Positions 8,743 to 17,086 of a DNA stretch of 64,000 bases are shown one piece after another; the stretch's first letter is position 1; the number at the start of each line of letters is the position of its first letter. The stretch comes from Hespellia sp. (GTDB lineage Bacteria; Bacillota; Clostridia; Lachnospirales; Lachnospiraceae). Both the position numbers and the translations under genes were made by a program. Below the pieces are notes generated by a model. The model was not told the origin of the DNA and searched no databases. It saw nothing but the letters and a program-made list of their open reading frames with translations. Location: NCBI GenBank assembly GCA_028693555.1, contig JAQUVD010000002.1, positions 1 through 64,000 of the forward strand. The letters run 5' to 3'.

Positions 8743-9691
8743 AGTTGAAAAAACTAAAGTTATTAAGGTGTGTCAAGAGAATGGAATACCATTGAATCAA
8801 GCTGAAATAGTTGCAGATGTGATGGTGACGGCAGATATGTATGGCGTAAATTCACATGGTACGAGTATTCTTGATGCGCATATTCAAAGAGTAAAGCGCA
8901 ATGGATATAATTTGAATCCGAATTTTATGCATTTAAGAGAATCTACCTCGTTTGTTGTTATTGATGGAGACAATGCATTTGGTTTTGTAAGTGCATCATA
9001 TTGCATGAATTATGCTATTGCAAAAGCAAAGGAAGTTGGGGTGTTTCAAGTGTTTAGTAGAAATAATAATACATTCGGTCCAGCATTTTATTATTCACTC
9101 AAAGCAGCAGAACAGGGACTAATTGGTATTATTATGTCAAACAGCCCTGCTCAGATGGCTCTGATTGGGGGAAAGGATAAAATGCTTGGGACAAATCCTT
9201 TTTCCGTAGTTTTTCCTGTGCCTAGTGGAGATCCTATTATTATAGATATGGCGACAAGCGTTGTAGCAAAATCGAAGTTTAAACAATATAAAGAAGCGGG
9301 AAAGCTATTGCCTGACGACTGGGCTTTAGATAAAAACGGAGTTTCAACAAACGATCCGGATGAAGGAATGCAGGGGTTTGTTCAGCCAATGGCTGGATAC
9401 AAAGGACAGGCAATAGCTATGATGATTGATGTCTTGTCTGGGGTTATTTCGGGAGCATCATATTTAAACCGAGTGGGAAGGTTTTATTCAGATGATAACT
9501 CCTCTATGAACGTCGGTTTTTGCTGCGTAGCGATTGACCCTGAAAAAGTACTGGGTGAAGAATATAGCGAGACAATCAAGGATTATATAACAGTGCTACG
9601 GAACTGCCAAACAGTTACAGGAGAAAATGTATCGTTGCCAGGAGACAGAAAGCTTCAGTGCATGTTGAAGAATGCGAGGTATAAAAAGTGA
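8732..9691 (+). CDS. Ldh-family (malate/L-lactate/sulfolactate dehydrogenase-type) NAD(P)-dependent oxidoreductase
   Basis: The 319-aa protein has the distinctive Ldh/type-2 malate dehydrogenase fold markers. These are the early SHG histidine (NSHGTSI, about residue 44), a GTNPFSVVFP stretch, the DMATS motif, and the late GYKGQAIAMMIDVLSG segment. Family members reduce 2-oxo acids to 2-hydroxy acids. The motif that usually reads N-x-x-H-[F/Y/W] near residue 112 is NNNTFG here, with Thr in place of His. It may act with the HpcH-type aldolase upstream on a keto-acid sugar precursor. Overlaps at both ends confirm operon membership. Confidence 0.75.
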   Translation: MNFEVEKTKVIKVCQENGIPLNQAEIVADVMVTADMYGVNSHGTSILDAHIQRVKRNGYNLNPNFMHLRESTSFVVIDGDNAFGFVSASYCMNYAIAKAKEVGVFQVFSRNNNTFGPAFYYSLKAAEQGLIGIIMSNSPAQMALIGGKDKMLGTNPFSVVFPVPSGDPIIIDMATSVVAKSKFKQYKEAGKLLPDDWALDKNGVSTNDPDEGMQGFVQPMAGYKGQAIAMMIDVLSGVISGASYLNRVGRFYSDDNSSMNVGFCCVAIDPEKVLGEEYSETIKDYITVLRNCQTVTGENVSLPGDRKLQCMLKNARYKK

Positions 9692-10254
9692 AAAAAATAG
9701 CAATTTGTAATATTTTTCAGTTACCCGTTCCAGCAGTTCGGGGGGATGTACAACAATTGACCAATGCGCTTTTGGAGCAAAACGAAATTACGCATCAATA
9801 CGAGTTTGATGTATATTCACCATATAATAAACAAGCAGTGGTGGAGCAAAGAAATACAAGCATGCACATTTTTACTATTTAAGGATGGCTGGGATAATTA
9901 GGTTAAATACAAATGTTTGCTTTAAGCCGAATGCTCCTGTTGATTTATCAGTATTACCACTTGATGCATATGTCACTTCTATTTTAAGAGAAACATAGTA
10001 TGACGCTATTTATGTAAGTGGTTATATCTGTGGAGTGTTGTCAATAATAAAAATAGACGGAGGCAAATGCCCCGTATATTATCATCATGTGATAACAAAT
10101 ATTCTTGAAGAGAAAACAATTGGGGGAAAAGATATTTTCGACAGTTGTGAAAAAGTAGCGTTTGTAAATAAGTACGGATGTGAAAAAGTTATTCATAGAA
10201 AACAACATAATTATGTGTGGAAATTTTTAAGAAAGTTGAGTGAGGTGATAATGA
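9688..10254 (+). pseudogene. Degraded GT4-type glycosyltransferase
   Basis: A plausible N-terminus (MKKIAICNIFQLPVPAVRG) starts at 9688 overlapping the previous stop, but the frame closes at 9882. Glycosyltransferase-like sequence resumes in another frame around 10000-10200: DAIYVSGYICGVL, then the YYHHV stretch and DSCEKVAFVNKYG, which resembles the middle of a GT4 N-domain. A full donor domain is absent, and the next intact gene begins at 10255. This is best read as a transferase broken by frameshifts and a deletion. Confidence 0.7.
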
Positions 10255-11457
10255 ATGAAAGTTCTACAGGTGAATGCAAATTATGGATTCGGCAGCACGG
10301 GGCTAATAGTAAAGGATATAGGTGAAATGCTGACAAATACAGGAAATGAAGCATTATTTGCGTATCAGAGAACGAAAATACCTCTTCAAAATGGATATCA
10401 AATTGGAAATATCTTTGATTGGAAACTGCATGCCGTTCTGTGCAGAGTGTTTGGAGCCCAGTGCTTTTATTCTTCGTTTTATACACGAAAGTTTATTCGT
10501 GAATTAGATAAGATAAAACCTGATGTTGTACATTTACATAATCTGCACAGTAATTTTATTAATATCGATTTATTGCTGTCGTACTTAGCTAAGAATGATA
10601 TTGCAACGGTCATAACGATGCATGATTGTTGGTACTTTACTGGTAAATGTTTTCATTATATTGATTGTGGATGTATAAAGTTCACAAGTGGTTGTGGAAA
10701 CTGTCCTAAAAGAAAAATGCCGCCTCAAAGTTTGCTATTTGATCGCTCAAAAGGTTTGCTTGAAAGGAAAAAAAAGAAATTACTATCCATACCGCGGCTT
10801 ACGCTAGTAGGCTGTAGCCAATGGATTTGCAAAGAAGCTCAAAAAGGAATATTGAAAAATTGTAACATACAATGCATCTATAACGGCGTTGATACAGAGA
10901 TTTTCTGTCCTTCTAAAAGTGATTTCAGAGAAAAATACCAGTGCGAGTCTGATTTCTTGGTTATGGGGATGGCGAACAAATGGCTTCTGGGGAGTAATAT
11001 CGAAATAATAAATAGAATCATTTGTATTCCTGGCATCAAACTAATTATTGTGGGGTGTACAGAAAACCAAATGAAATATTTAAGTCAATTTAAAGATCGA
11101 GTAATAGCTTTAGGATTTATTCGTGAGCGACATGAATTGGCATCTATTTATAGTGTAGCAGATGTATTTGTAAACTTAACTCATGCTGATACATTACCAA
11201 CAGTTAATATGGAGAGTATTTGTTGTGGCACACCTGTAATCACATATGATTCATGTGGAAGTCCGGAGTTGGTTGACGATGAAAGCGGATTTGTTGTAAA
11301 AGAAAATGATCAAAATAGTATTATAGATAGAATTATTGAAAGCAGAGAAAAGAAATTTCCAAGGTGTCGAGAAGTCGGCATAACAAGATTTGAAAAAAAC
11401 GAATGCTATAAAGAATATATTGAGATATACGATTGGTTCAAGAGGAGAAGGGAGTAG
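10255..11457 (+). CDS. Glycosyltransferase family 4 (WcaC/WcaL-like)
   Basis: This 400-aa GT-B enzyme starts MKVLQVNANYGFGSTG, with the glycine loop of the acceptor domain. It contains VVHLHNLHSNF and VITMHDCWYFTGKC (acceptor-site histidines), and a Cys-rich insert around residues 135-155 (CGCIKF, GCGNCP) common in WcaC-like transferases. The donor region has ADTLPTVNMESICCGTP and GSPELV. The ATG at 10255 follows GAGG about 10 bases upstream. It is one of eight intact transferases in the operon. Linkage specificity cannot be inferred. Confidence 0.85.
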   Translation: MKVLQVNANYGFGSTGLIVKDIGEMLTNTGNEALFAYQRTKIPLQNGYQIGNIFDWKLHAVLCRVFGAQCFYSSFYTRKFIRELDKIKPDVVHLHNLHSNFINIDLLLSYLAKNDIATVITMHDCWYFTGKCFHYIDCGCIKFTSGCGNCPKRKMPPQSLLFDRSKGLLERKKKKLLSIPRLTLVGCSQWICKEAQKGILKNCNIQCIYNGVDTEIFCPSKSDFREKYQCESDFLVMGMANKWLLGSNIEIINRIICIPGIKLIIVGCTENQMKYLSQFKDRVIALGFIRERHELASIYSVADVFVNLTHADTLPTVNMESICCGTPVITYDSCGSPELVDDESGFVVKENDQNSIIDRIIESREKKFPRCREVGITRFEKNECYKEYIEIYDWFKRRRE

Positions 11458-11465
11458 ATAGTTTA

Positions 11466-12575
11466 ATGTTACTCTATTTAGCTGTGGCTATTTGGCCATT
11501 AATTATACAACGCTTATATGCGCATGGAAGGCTTGTGATTGGTAATAGGAGGGTGGAATTTGAAACGCATCTGATAATTGCAATGACTCCGATTTTTGTG
11601 CTGCTTGCCTTTCGCAGTGGAAAAATGGGAAATGATACAGCGACTTATGTTCGTCAATTTGGGGAAATGATAGATATTCCTCTAGAATATGCGTTTGCAA
11701 CTTCTAGGATGGAACAGGGATATCTTGTTTTTGTTAAAGCACTTACTTTCATTACTCATAATGGTCTTGTTTATCAAGTTATATGCGTGACAATAATGAT
11801 GATGGGAATGTATTTTTTTCTGATAGAACATGAAAAGGATGCATTTCTATTTCTGTACTTCTATTGTACACTGGGTTTGTTTTTCTTCATGTTCACAGGG
11901 ACCCGACAGTGCCTGGCAATGACGATTTGCTTGTTTTCTTACCGGTTTGCTCAAAGAAAGCAGTATATCCGGTTCCTTTTATGTGTCGTATTGGCATATT
12001 ATTTTCATAAAAGTGCGGTTTTGTTTGTTATAGTACCGCTCGTGATGTTAATTAAGGTCAATTTAATCACGACTATCATATATATTATTGTACCCTTTAT
12101 TCTGGGGCGTTATTTGCAAGCTATTCAAACATGGTTTAATGATACGTTGGATTATTCGTATGGAATAGAGAGTACGGGATCAGGTATGATTTTCTTGATG
12201 GTGATAATAGTATTTACTGTTTTCTCTATGATACAATTATTCAATTCAGGATATATCGGCAAAAATAATACTGTTATGTCTGGTCTGGGTAAAGAAACGC
12301 AAGATTTCACTCAGGAAGTGTATAATCTTCTCAATATCAATTTTATTACCTTAGCCTTTTGGGCTATGAGATTGCAAACTAGAGTGGCGGAACGGCCGAG
12401 CTATTACTTTCTGTTTTTTTCATGTCTGTTGTTTGCAAAAGCTTTCAACAGAATTACGGAAAATCAGAATAGGCAGCTTTATTGGTTTTTGATGATTGGT
12501 TTTACATTAGCACTTTATGTATACCGTTTAAGCACTAACTTTGCCTCATTTGTCCCTTATCAATTTTATAGTTAA
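11466..12575 (+). CDS. EpsG-family polysaccharide polymerase
   Basis: This is a polytopic membrane protein of about 369 aa with roughly ten hydrophobic segments. The EpsG family signature is visible in the early loop (FRSGKMGNDTATYVRQF) and the FTGTRQCLAM helix. EpsG proteins act like Wzy, joining lipid-linked repeat units outside the membrane. The start chosen is ATG 11466, with GGAG about 11 bases upstream; an in-frame TTG at 11433 would overlap the preceding gene. With the Wzx flippase at 17.1 kb it makes the locus a Wzx/Wzy-type pathway. Confidence 0.8.
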   Translation: MLLYLAVAIWPLIIQRLYAHGRLVIGNRRVEFETHLIIAMTPIFVLLAFRSGKMGNDTATYVRQFGEMIDIPLEYAFATSRMEQGYLVFVKALTFITHNGLVYQVICVTIMMMGMYFFLIEHEKDAFLFLYFYCTLGLFFFMFTGTRQCLAMTICLFSYRFAQRKQYIRFLLCVVLAYYFHKSAVLFVIVPLVMLIKVNLITTIIYIIVPFILGRYLQAIQTWFNDTLDYSYGIESTGSGMIFLMVIIVFTVFSMIQLFNSGYIGKNNTVMSGLGKETQDFTQEVYNLLNINFITLAFWAMRLQTRVAERPSYYFLFFSCLLFAKAFNRITENQNRQLYWFLMIGFTLALYVYRLSTNFASFVPYQFYS

Positions 12576-12587
12576 AGGATGGTGTAT

Positions 12588-13562
12588 ATGCAACCGAAAA
12601 TTAGCGTAATTGTTCCTATATACAATACTGAAAAGTATCTTTCGAAATGTGTTGATTCCCTTCTCAATCAAACCTATGAGAACATAGAAATTATTTTGGT
12701 TGATGATGGATCCACAGATTCTTCACCCAAAATCTGTAATCATTATCAGGATAACTATGCGAACATCCGTGTGATACATAAGAAAAATGGCGGTCTAAGT
12801 TCGGCAAGAAATGCTGGTTTGAATCAAGCAAACGGTCAGCTGATTGCATTTGTGGACAGTGATGATTCGCTGTCACCTACCATGTATTCTGAATTATATG
12901 ATGCTTTAAAAAATGAACCCGACGGGTGTATTGTATGTGGCAAGTATGTCCGCGTGGATGAAGGTGGAAATATTTCGGATGTAAAGTCAGCTCACGAGCA
13001 GAGTGGGAAAACTACGAATGAGGAGTTCTTGAGGGAATTGCTTCTCCATGTGGGAGATGCTAGTGCTTGTACGAAGTTGTTTCCGAGAGCGCTAATCGGT
13101 GATATTCGTTTCGATGAAAATAAATTGAATGAGGATTTGTTGTTCATGCTTGAGCTGATTCCCAAAATCCAATCAATTAAGTACACAGGGAAAGTTGGCT
13201 ATTACTATTTATCAAGGAATCGCAGTATTAGTTCTGGATATGGAAAAGCTGTAATTGATATGGCTAGTAACTCAGTGAAGGTGAATTCTATTGTTCAGGC
13301 TTATTATGCAAACCTATCCGAAGAAGCATATAGGTTTGCATTGTATCAGAATATGGCATATTTGTTATGGGTTCCTAAAGCAAAGAGAATAAATGCAAAT
13401 CAAGAATACTGTGCGGCACTAAAATACGAAAAAGAAAACTTCTTCAAGAATGGTATTCTAAATCGATATCTAACTATTAAAAATAAGTTGATAATTGTTG
13501 GACTCATGATATGTCCGGATGTAACTATTGATATTTTTCAAGGGAGGCGTGGAGCATGCTAA
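12588..13562 (+). CDS. Glycosyltransferase family 2 (GT-A)
   Basis: This is a 324-aa GT2 enzyme with the same core as the one at 6.4 kb: KISVIVPIYNTEKYL, VDDGSTDSSP, KNGGLSSARN, and FVDSDDSLSP as the DxD-type metal site. A later ED in LNEDLLFMLEL is the usual catalytic-base region. The start chosen is ATG 12588, preceded by AAAGGATGG; an in-frame ATG at 12579 lies inside that site. The last codons overlap the next gene. It is probably a repeat-unit transferase; sugar unknown. Confidence 0.85.
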   Translation: MQPKISVIVPIYNTEKYLSKCVDSLLNQTYENIEIILVDDGSTDSSPKICNHYQDNYANIRVIHKKNGGLSSARNAGLNQANGQLIAFVDSDDSLSPTMYSELYDALKNEPDGCIVCGKYVRVDEGGNISDVKSAHEQSGKTTNEEFLRELLLHVGDASACTKLFPRALIGDIRFDENKLNEDLLFMLELIPKIQSIKYTGKVGYYYLSRNRSISSGYGKAVIDMASNSVKVNSIVQAYYANLSEEAYRFALYQNMAYLLWVPKAKRINANQEYCAALKYEKENFFKNGILNRYLTIKNKLIIVGLMICPDVTIDIFQGRRGAC

Positions 13563-14725
13563 TAGTATTTGTATCTAATTTCTTAAATCATCATCAGCTG
13601 CCACTTTGTCAGGCATTTATAAATACGGATGGTATTGAGTTCTATTTTGTGGCTACAGAGCGTATTCCTCAAAGTAGATTAGATATGAAATATGAGGATA
13701 TGAATTGCTGTTATCCATTTGTAGTAAGAGCTTATGAGGAAAACGAAACATTTGTTAAGGCAAAAAAGCTGGCAATTGATGCTGATGTTGTTATTATTGG
13801 GTCTGCACCAAATGAGTTCATAGAGGAACGATTAAAAAAATATGATAAGATGACATTTCGTTTTTGCGAGAGATCACTCAGGAAAGGTACATGGAGAAGA
13901 TTTATTCCAAAAACTAGAAATAGAATAAACAGAGAATATATACAATACAATAAAAATAGACTATTTATTCTTGGAGCTAGTTCATATACATCTTCTGATA
14001 TTGCTTTGTGCGGGTTCCCACCAGAAAAGTGTTTTAGATGGGGATATTTTCCTAATGTTATCAAATACAAAGAAACAGAGAGTATCTTCCAAAATAAAAC
14101 ATGCAACTCTATTATTTGGGTTGGCAGGTTTATAAAATGCAAGCATCCCGAAGCGGCGCTTAACATAGCACGAAAATTAGTTAAAAATGGCATCCATTTT
14201 AAACTTCAAATGGTTGGCGATGGTCCGTTAAAATGTAAACTTAAAAGAGATATTGAAAGACATGGATTGAGAGATTATATTGAACTAACTGGTTCTGTTA
14301 CTCCTGATGAAGTAAGAGAAAGAATGCTTAATGCGGAGGTGTTTTTATTCACATCAGATTTCTATGAGGGATGGGGCGCAGTGGTAAACGAGGCAATGAA
14401 TAGTATGTGCGTTCCAGTTATTAGCCATGCATGTGGGTCTGCTGCTTTTCTTATTGCTCAAGAAGAAAATGGATTTGTATATAAATATGGAAATGAAAAA
14501 GAAGCATCTCAACAGATTTCAAGAATTTTTGAAGATAGAAGACTGCGTGAAGATTTGAGTAAGAGAGCTTATTGCACCATGGAATCAATGTGGAATGCTG
14601 AAACAGCAGTTGAACGATTTCTAGTTTTGACTCAAAAGTTGAGCGAAGGAAGAAAAGCTTCTTATGAAATTGGACCATGTAGTGTAGCGCCTGTTATTCG
14701 AAACAACTGGTATAAGGGAGTATAG
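13556..14725 (+). CDS. Glycosyltransferase family 4 (GT-B)
   Basis: This is a 389-aa GT4-type transferase. The donor domain begins near residue 185 (SIIWVGRFIKCKHPE) and carries MVGDGPLKCKL, the E-x7-E motif in EGWGAVVNEAMN, and the nucleotide-sugar loop HACGSAAFLI. It starts inside the last codons of the previous GT2 gene behind a GGGAGG site, and ends two bases before the acyltransferase gene. The N-terminal half is divergent, as expected for acceptor domains. Confidence 0.85.
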   Translation: MLIVFVSNFLNHHQLPLCQAFINTDGIEFYFVATERIPQSRLDMKYEDMNCCYPFVVRAYEENETFVKAKKLAIDADVVIIGSAPNEFIEERLKKYDKMTFRFCERSLRKGTWRRFIPKTRNRINREYIQYNKNRLFILGASSYTSSDIALCGFPPEKCFRWGYFPNVIKYKETESIFQNKTCNSIIWVGRFIKCKHPEAALNIARKLVKNGIHFKLQMVGDGPLKCKLKRDIERHGLRDYIELTGSVTPDEVRERMLNAEVFLFTSDFYEGWGAVVNEAMNSMCVPVISHACGSAAFLIAQEENGFVYKYGNEKEASQQISRIFEDRRLREDLSKRAYCTMESMWNAETAVERFLVLTQKLSEGRKASYEIGPCSVAPVIRNNWYKGV

Positions 14726-14726
14726 A

Positions 14727-15776
14727 ATGTATATAGGGAGAGGACAACAATTAAGATATAAAGAAATCACGTTACTGCATCTAATTGGTGCTGTAATGAT
14801 ATTACTTTGCCATTTTACTCAAAAGGAACATCTTTATGCATTGGGTGAAGTTTTTATTAGTGGTGTACCATTGTTTCTTTTTGTCGCTGGATTCTTGGCT
14901 GCACTAAAACCATTGCCTAAGTGTTCAATTTGGATTAAACGTAAAATGATACGTATACTGATTCCGCTATATCTATGGATTCTTCCGTGTATGCTAATGC
15001 TTTGGTTAGACAATCATGAGAGTGTAACTTGGACACAGTTTTTACTCCTAATCACTAATATGCAAGGGTTAAATTATATATACTGGAAAAGTGAGTTACA
15101 CGCGGCTGTTTTAGGACTTGGGCAGTTATGGTTCACAACGGAGATATTGTTATGCTGGTTACTTACACCATTTTTTGAAAGCTTAATAGCAAAATGTGAA
15201 GAGCATGAGTGGAATACAAGCAAATGGTTTCTGACAATGAGTGGGATTATTCTGTTTGTACAGCCGCTGTTGGTTGGTTGTGGTGTTCAAACGAGTTATA
15301 TTATTACATATTTTTTGGGGTATCTAATTTCACGCCGTGGAATACACATTACCAATAGATTGCTCTTACAGGTGACTAGTGGGTGCTTAGCTATTACTGT
15401 AGTTCGATTTATCTTGATGTGTTCAATTGATGGAAGCATGTATTACGACAGATATATTGCCCTTTTGTCGGCAGCAGCAGTAGGTATTTGGGTGTTTTTC
15501 TTTGTGTTTTGGTTTTCATACAGATTTAGCACATTTACAGAAAAATTGACACAAACCAGTGTAATAACATTTTTTTCGAGTATATCATTTGAAATTTATA
15601 TCACTCATTTCTGGTTTTTAAACGGAAAATGGTCGGTCGCCAACTATATCACTAATCAGCCGGTGCTATCGGATGCAATAGTTTGTGCTTTGACTGTTTT
15701 ATTCTCGTATTTGCTACATATCGTATCGAAATGGGGGATTGAGATGGTTAGTTCGAAGACTAAGGAAAGTACATGA
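14727..15776 (+). CDS. Acyltransferase 3-family membrane protein
   Basis: The 349-aa protein has about ten hydrophobic helices and the acyltransferase-3 layout. An early helix contains the conserved His (ILLCHF, about residue 29). The sequence VFISGVPLFLFVAGFL follows, then the basic KRKMIRILIPLYLW segment. Members move acetyl or succinyl groups across the membrane onto extracellular glycans. It probably decorates the polysaccharide. It starts directly after the preceding transferase gene. A second, truncated copy of this family lies at 20.5 kb. Confidence 0.8.
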   Translation: MYIGRGQQLRYKEITLLHLIGAVMILLCHFTQKEHLYALGEVFISGVPLFLFVAGFLAALKPLPKCSIWIKRKMIRILIPLYLWILPCMLMLWLDNHESVTWTQFLLLITNMQGLNYIYWKSELHAAVLGLGQLWFTTEILLCWLLTPFFESLIAKCEEHEWNTSKWFLTMSGIILFVQPLLVGCGVQTSYIITYFLGYLISRRGIHITNRLLLQVTSGCLAITVVRFILMCSIDGSMYYDRYIALLSAAAVGIWVFFFVFWFSYRFSTFTEKLTQTSVITFFSSISFEIYITHFWFLNGKWSVANYITNQPVLSDAIVCALTVLFSYLLHIVSKWGIEMVSSKTKEST

Positions 15777-15894
15777 AAAAGATGTGATTGTGGTGTTTGA
15801 CATAATATCATCAAAATGGGCAAGCGAATTATCACAAGTCGATGTAACCTGCATGCGAAAACGGTATTTTGAGCAGAAGAAACTAATGGAATAG
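15739..15894 (+). other. Short open frame of unknown status between the acyltransferase and a GT4 gene
   Basis: A frame shifted against the end of the acyltransferase gene stays open to TAG at 15892-15894 and would encode about 51 residues, including DVIVVFDIISSKWASEL. It has only an in-frame TTG as a possible start and a doubtful ribosome site. It may be a gene remnant or a chance frame. I do not recognise it. Confidence 0.2.
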
Positions 15895-15913
15895 AGATAA
15901 TGGAGAATGGAAA

Positions 15914-17086
15914 ATGAGTAAAGTACTAATCGTTGTTTCAGCTTTTTGGGGCATTGGAGGCATTTCGACTTCTGTAATTAATATGTGTCATGAACTTGTG
16001 CAACAAGATAACGATGTTCATTTTTTAAATATGGGGGATGCAGATCGAGGGTTATTAGAAAAACTTCCAAATGAAGTTAAGGTACTTGAACTCAAAGGAT
16101 TTGCTCAAAACTGGAACCTATCAAGAGAAAAGATGAAAGCGGAAAGCGGAATTGTTAAGGGGTACAAATATATAATTGGCGCAATAAAAAAGCTTACAAA
16201 TAAGAATGAATTATGGCTAAGGATTGTATTTAAAAATGCACAAATGAAAGAAGATTACGATTTAGCAGTTGCATTCATGCCGTGTGCACCAACGTATTAT
16301 TTTCTGATTCATTGTGTTAATACAAAGAAGAAAGTTGGCTTTGTACACGGCGAATTGAAGCATTTAGGTGATATTAGCAGTTGGGATAGATATTTTGAAA
16401 AAATGAATTTTATCGCATGCGTGTCAAATGCTGTGCGAGATGAATTTCGAAAAAAGTATGCAACCATATCAGAAAAATTTATTACTGTATATAATATGTT
16501 TGATGCACAGAATATTGAGGAAATGTCAAAGCTCGAGTGCAAGAGTAACTTTGATAAACATCTAATCAATATTGCTACAATTTCGAGAATCGAGAATTCA
16601 ACGAAACGAATTGACAGAATACCTCAAATATGCAAAATTCTGATTGAAAAGGGAGTCAGAAAATTTCATTGGTATATTATTGGCGGAGGAGAAGACGAAG
16701 ATGCTGATAAGCGTCTTGCGGTTGAACTTCATGTTGACGCCTATATTGATTTTGTAGGAATCCAGAAAAATCCTTATCCATATATATTTGGATGTGATTT
16801 TACTGTATTGACTTCCCTAACGGAATCTTTCGGAATGGCTGTACTTGAGTCGCAGATTCTACAAACACCGGTTATTTCAACGAAATACCCTGCAGTATAT
16901 GAAATTATTGAAAATCAAGTGTCAGGAATAATTGCGGATCAGAATATAAAAGATATTGCTGATAAGGTAGAAACACTTATTCGGGATGAGACTTTACGTA
17001 ACAGGATACGGAAGAACCTTTCACAACAGAGATATTCTAACCAATTACCATATTCGCAACTAATGGGGGTTCTTGACCATGAATAA
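15914..17086 (+). CDS. Glycosyltransferase family 4 (GT-B)
   Basis: This is a 390-aa GT4 transferase. Its glycine-rich N-terminal loop is SAFWGIGGISTSVIN. The mid-protein KKVGFVHGELKHLG corresponds to the acceptor-side His region. Donor-domain motifs are NIATISRIENSTKRID, IIGGGEDE, and the E-x7-E stretch in ESFGMAVLESQ followed by STKYPAVYEI. It is preceded by about 20 bases of weak ribosome-site sequence (GGAGAATGGAAA). Its end overlaps the flippase start by 8 bases. Confidence 0.85.
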   Translation: MSKVLIVVSAFWGIGGISTSVINMCHELVQQDNDVHFLNMGDADRGLLEKLPNEVKVLELKGFAQNWNLSREKMKAESGIVKGYKYIIGAIKKLTNKNELWLRIVFKNAQMKEDYDLAVAFMPCAPTYYFLIHCVNTKKKVGFVHGELKHLGDISSWDRYFEKMNFIACVSNAVRDEFRKKYATISEKFITVYNMFDAQNIEEMSKLECKSNFDKHLINIATISRIENSTKRIDRIPQICKILIEKGVRKFHWYIIGGGEDEDADKRLAVELHVDAYIDFVGIQKNPYPYIFGCDFTVLTSLTESFGMAVLESQILQTPVISTKYPAVYEIIENQVSGIIADQNIKDIADKVETLIRDETLRNRIRKNLSQQRYSNQLPYSQLMGVLDHE

